From Acidobacteriota bacterium (GTDB lineage: Bacteria; Acidobacteriota; Polarisedimenticolia; Gp22-AA2): 6,905 bases of DNA. Location of the stretch: positions 1 through 6,905 of the forward strand of contig JAPUIN010000104.1 in the NCBI GenBank assembly GCA_027297005.1, written 5' to 3'. The notes under the pieces are model-generated. The model was given only the letters and a program-made list of their open reading frames with translations, did not search any database and was not told where the DNA came from. A program made the translations under genes and the position numbers. Shown here in pieces: positions 6,189-6,905 of the stretch; the first letter of the stretch is position 1, and every line of letters starts with the position of its first letter.

Positions 6189-6905
6189 CTTTGGGATCCC
6201 GCGGGGTATCCGCCCGGGCCGGCCGCTGCGGTCAAGACGATGGGATGATCCCCGGTGATCACGATTGTCTCCTCGTAGTGCGCCGAGAGGCCACCGTCGA
6301 ATGTGCGCACCGTCCAGCCGTCCCCGCCCTCGACCGGCCGGCCGGATCCAGCGGAGATCACCGGCTCGATGGTGAGCACGAGCCCCTCGGTTAACGTGCC
6401 GCGGCAGAGCGGCTCGTCGTAATTCGGGACCATGGGGGGCTCGTGCACCTTGCGCCCGACTCCGTGTCCGGTCAATTCCCTGATCACCGAGTAACCATAA
6501 CGGCGCACCTCGTTCTCCACGACACGACCGATCGATCGGATCGGCTCTCCTGCTCGGGCCACCAGGAGCGCTTTCCAGAAGGCGGATCGGGCGCAGAACG
6601 CAAGCCCGAAGCCGTGCGTCGGACCGGGATCGACGACCACCGTGCGCGCGGCGTCCGCGACATATCCATCCGCATCCGCCTCGACGTCGATCTTCACCAG
6701 ATCCCCCGGCTGGATCCGACGATCGCCCGGTATCCCATGCACCGCCTCGTCGTTGAGGCTGATACACGTCACTCCGGGAAAACCGTATTCCCTCTGAGGG
6801 GTCGACGCAGCGCCGTGCCGCCGCAGAACCCCCGCCCCGATGGCGTCCAGCTCCACGGTCTTCATTCCCGGCATCACGCTGCGTGCCATGGTGCGGAGCG
6901 TTTCG
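6185..6905 (-). CDS. map: Type I methionine aminopeptidase, 5' end cut by the window edge
   Basis: The enzyme removes the initiator methionine from new proteins, using a two-metal pita-bread fold. All five metal ligands are present, with the same spacing as in E. coli MetAP. Counting from the ATG at 6889, they are D68 in KIDVEA, D79 in VADAART, H142 in GHGVG, E175 in TIEPV and E206 in HYEETIV. The substrate-contacting histidines H51 (AVHGIP) and H149 (KVHEPP) are also seen. The ATG at 6889 is unlikely to be the true start. The frame stays open to 6905, and the residues around it (LRTMARSVMPGM) look like the helix that normally lies some 30 residues into the protein, so the start lies outside the window. 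The stop overlaps the acetyltransferase start as ATGA. It is not beside secY, adk or infA on the visible side, so it may be an accessory copy. Confidence 0.93.
   Translation of the reverse strand, partial: ETLRTMARSVMPGMKTVELDAIGAGVLRRHGAASTPQREYGFPGVTCISLNDEAVHGIPGDRRIQPGDLVKIDVEADADGYVADAARTVVVDPGPTHGFGLAFCARSAFWKALLVARAGEPIRSIGRVVENEVRRYGYSVIRELTGHGVGRKVHEPPMVPNYDEPLCRGTLTEGLVLTIEPVISAGSGRPVEGGDGWTVRTFDGGLSAHYEETIVITGDHPIVLTAAAGPGGYPAGSQR

Noticed and set aside
6189..6767. Upstream extension of the acetyltransferase frame
   Set aside because: It is an Arg/Gly-rich out-of-frame reading of the methionine aminopeptidase gene. The GNAT domain begins right after the ATG at 6188.
1..6905. Search for a CRISPR array, tRNA, rRNA, transposase or toxin-antitoxin gene
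   Set aside because: I saw no regularly spaced repeats, tRNA-like or rRNA-like stretch, transposase motif, terminal inverted repeats or small paired genes. All sequence except the leader and the short gaps is accounted for by ordinary enzyme genes.

Overview
The window is GC-rich bacterial DNA (roughly two thirds G+C by eye) with ten protein genes packed almost wall to wall. There are no RNA genes, no CRISPR array, no insertion sequence and no phage genes. Start codons are ATG, GTG and TTG, and the Shine-Dalgarno sequences are of the AGGAGG type. The families present are widespread, so they do not fix the phylum. A free-living, high-GC bacterium of the kind often assembled from soil or sediment metagenomes fits, but that is an inference.

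Layout. Positions 1-145 are a leader without a gene, holding a GC-only palindromic patch between AT-rich stretches. Positions 146-2300 (+ strand) hold a two-gene operon: an M20 zinc deacylase of the ArgE/DapE type, and a Cys-His arginine-modifying hydrolase of the dimethylarginine dimethylaminohydrolase/amidinotransferase superfamily, separated by 1 nt. A 48-nt gap (2301-2348) separates this pair from a convergent set of eight minus-strand genes filling 2349-6905. In transcription order these are a type I methionine aminopeptidase (cut by the right edge), a GNAT N-acetyltransferase, a glutathione S-transferase-like protein, a hotdog (PaaI-type) thioesterase with a TTG start, an exported alpha/beta-hydrolase lipase/esterase, a small four-helix membrane protein, a second PaaI-type thioesterase, and a probable lipoprotein resembling the DUF6174 family.

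Working together. Six of the seven junctions in the minus-strand set overlap (ATGA, TTGA, 8 nt or 38 nt), so it is very probably one translationally coupled transcript. Its contents suggest acyl-ester and acyl-thioester hydrolysis plus detoxification and protein maturation, but no single pathway is evident. The plus-strand pair plausibly acts in sequence on N-acylated, guanidino-containing amino acids (arginine, citrulline or ornithine type chemistry). I see no clear new defence, mobile or secretion system. The most unusual signal is compositional: the palindrome CGATCG, and GATC in general, are strongly over-represented through the whole window.
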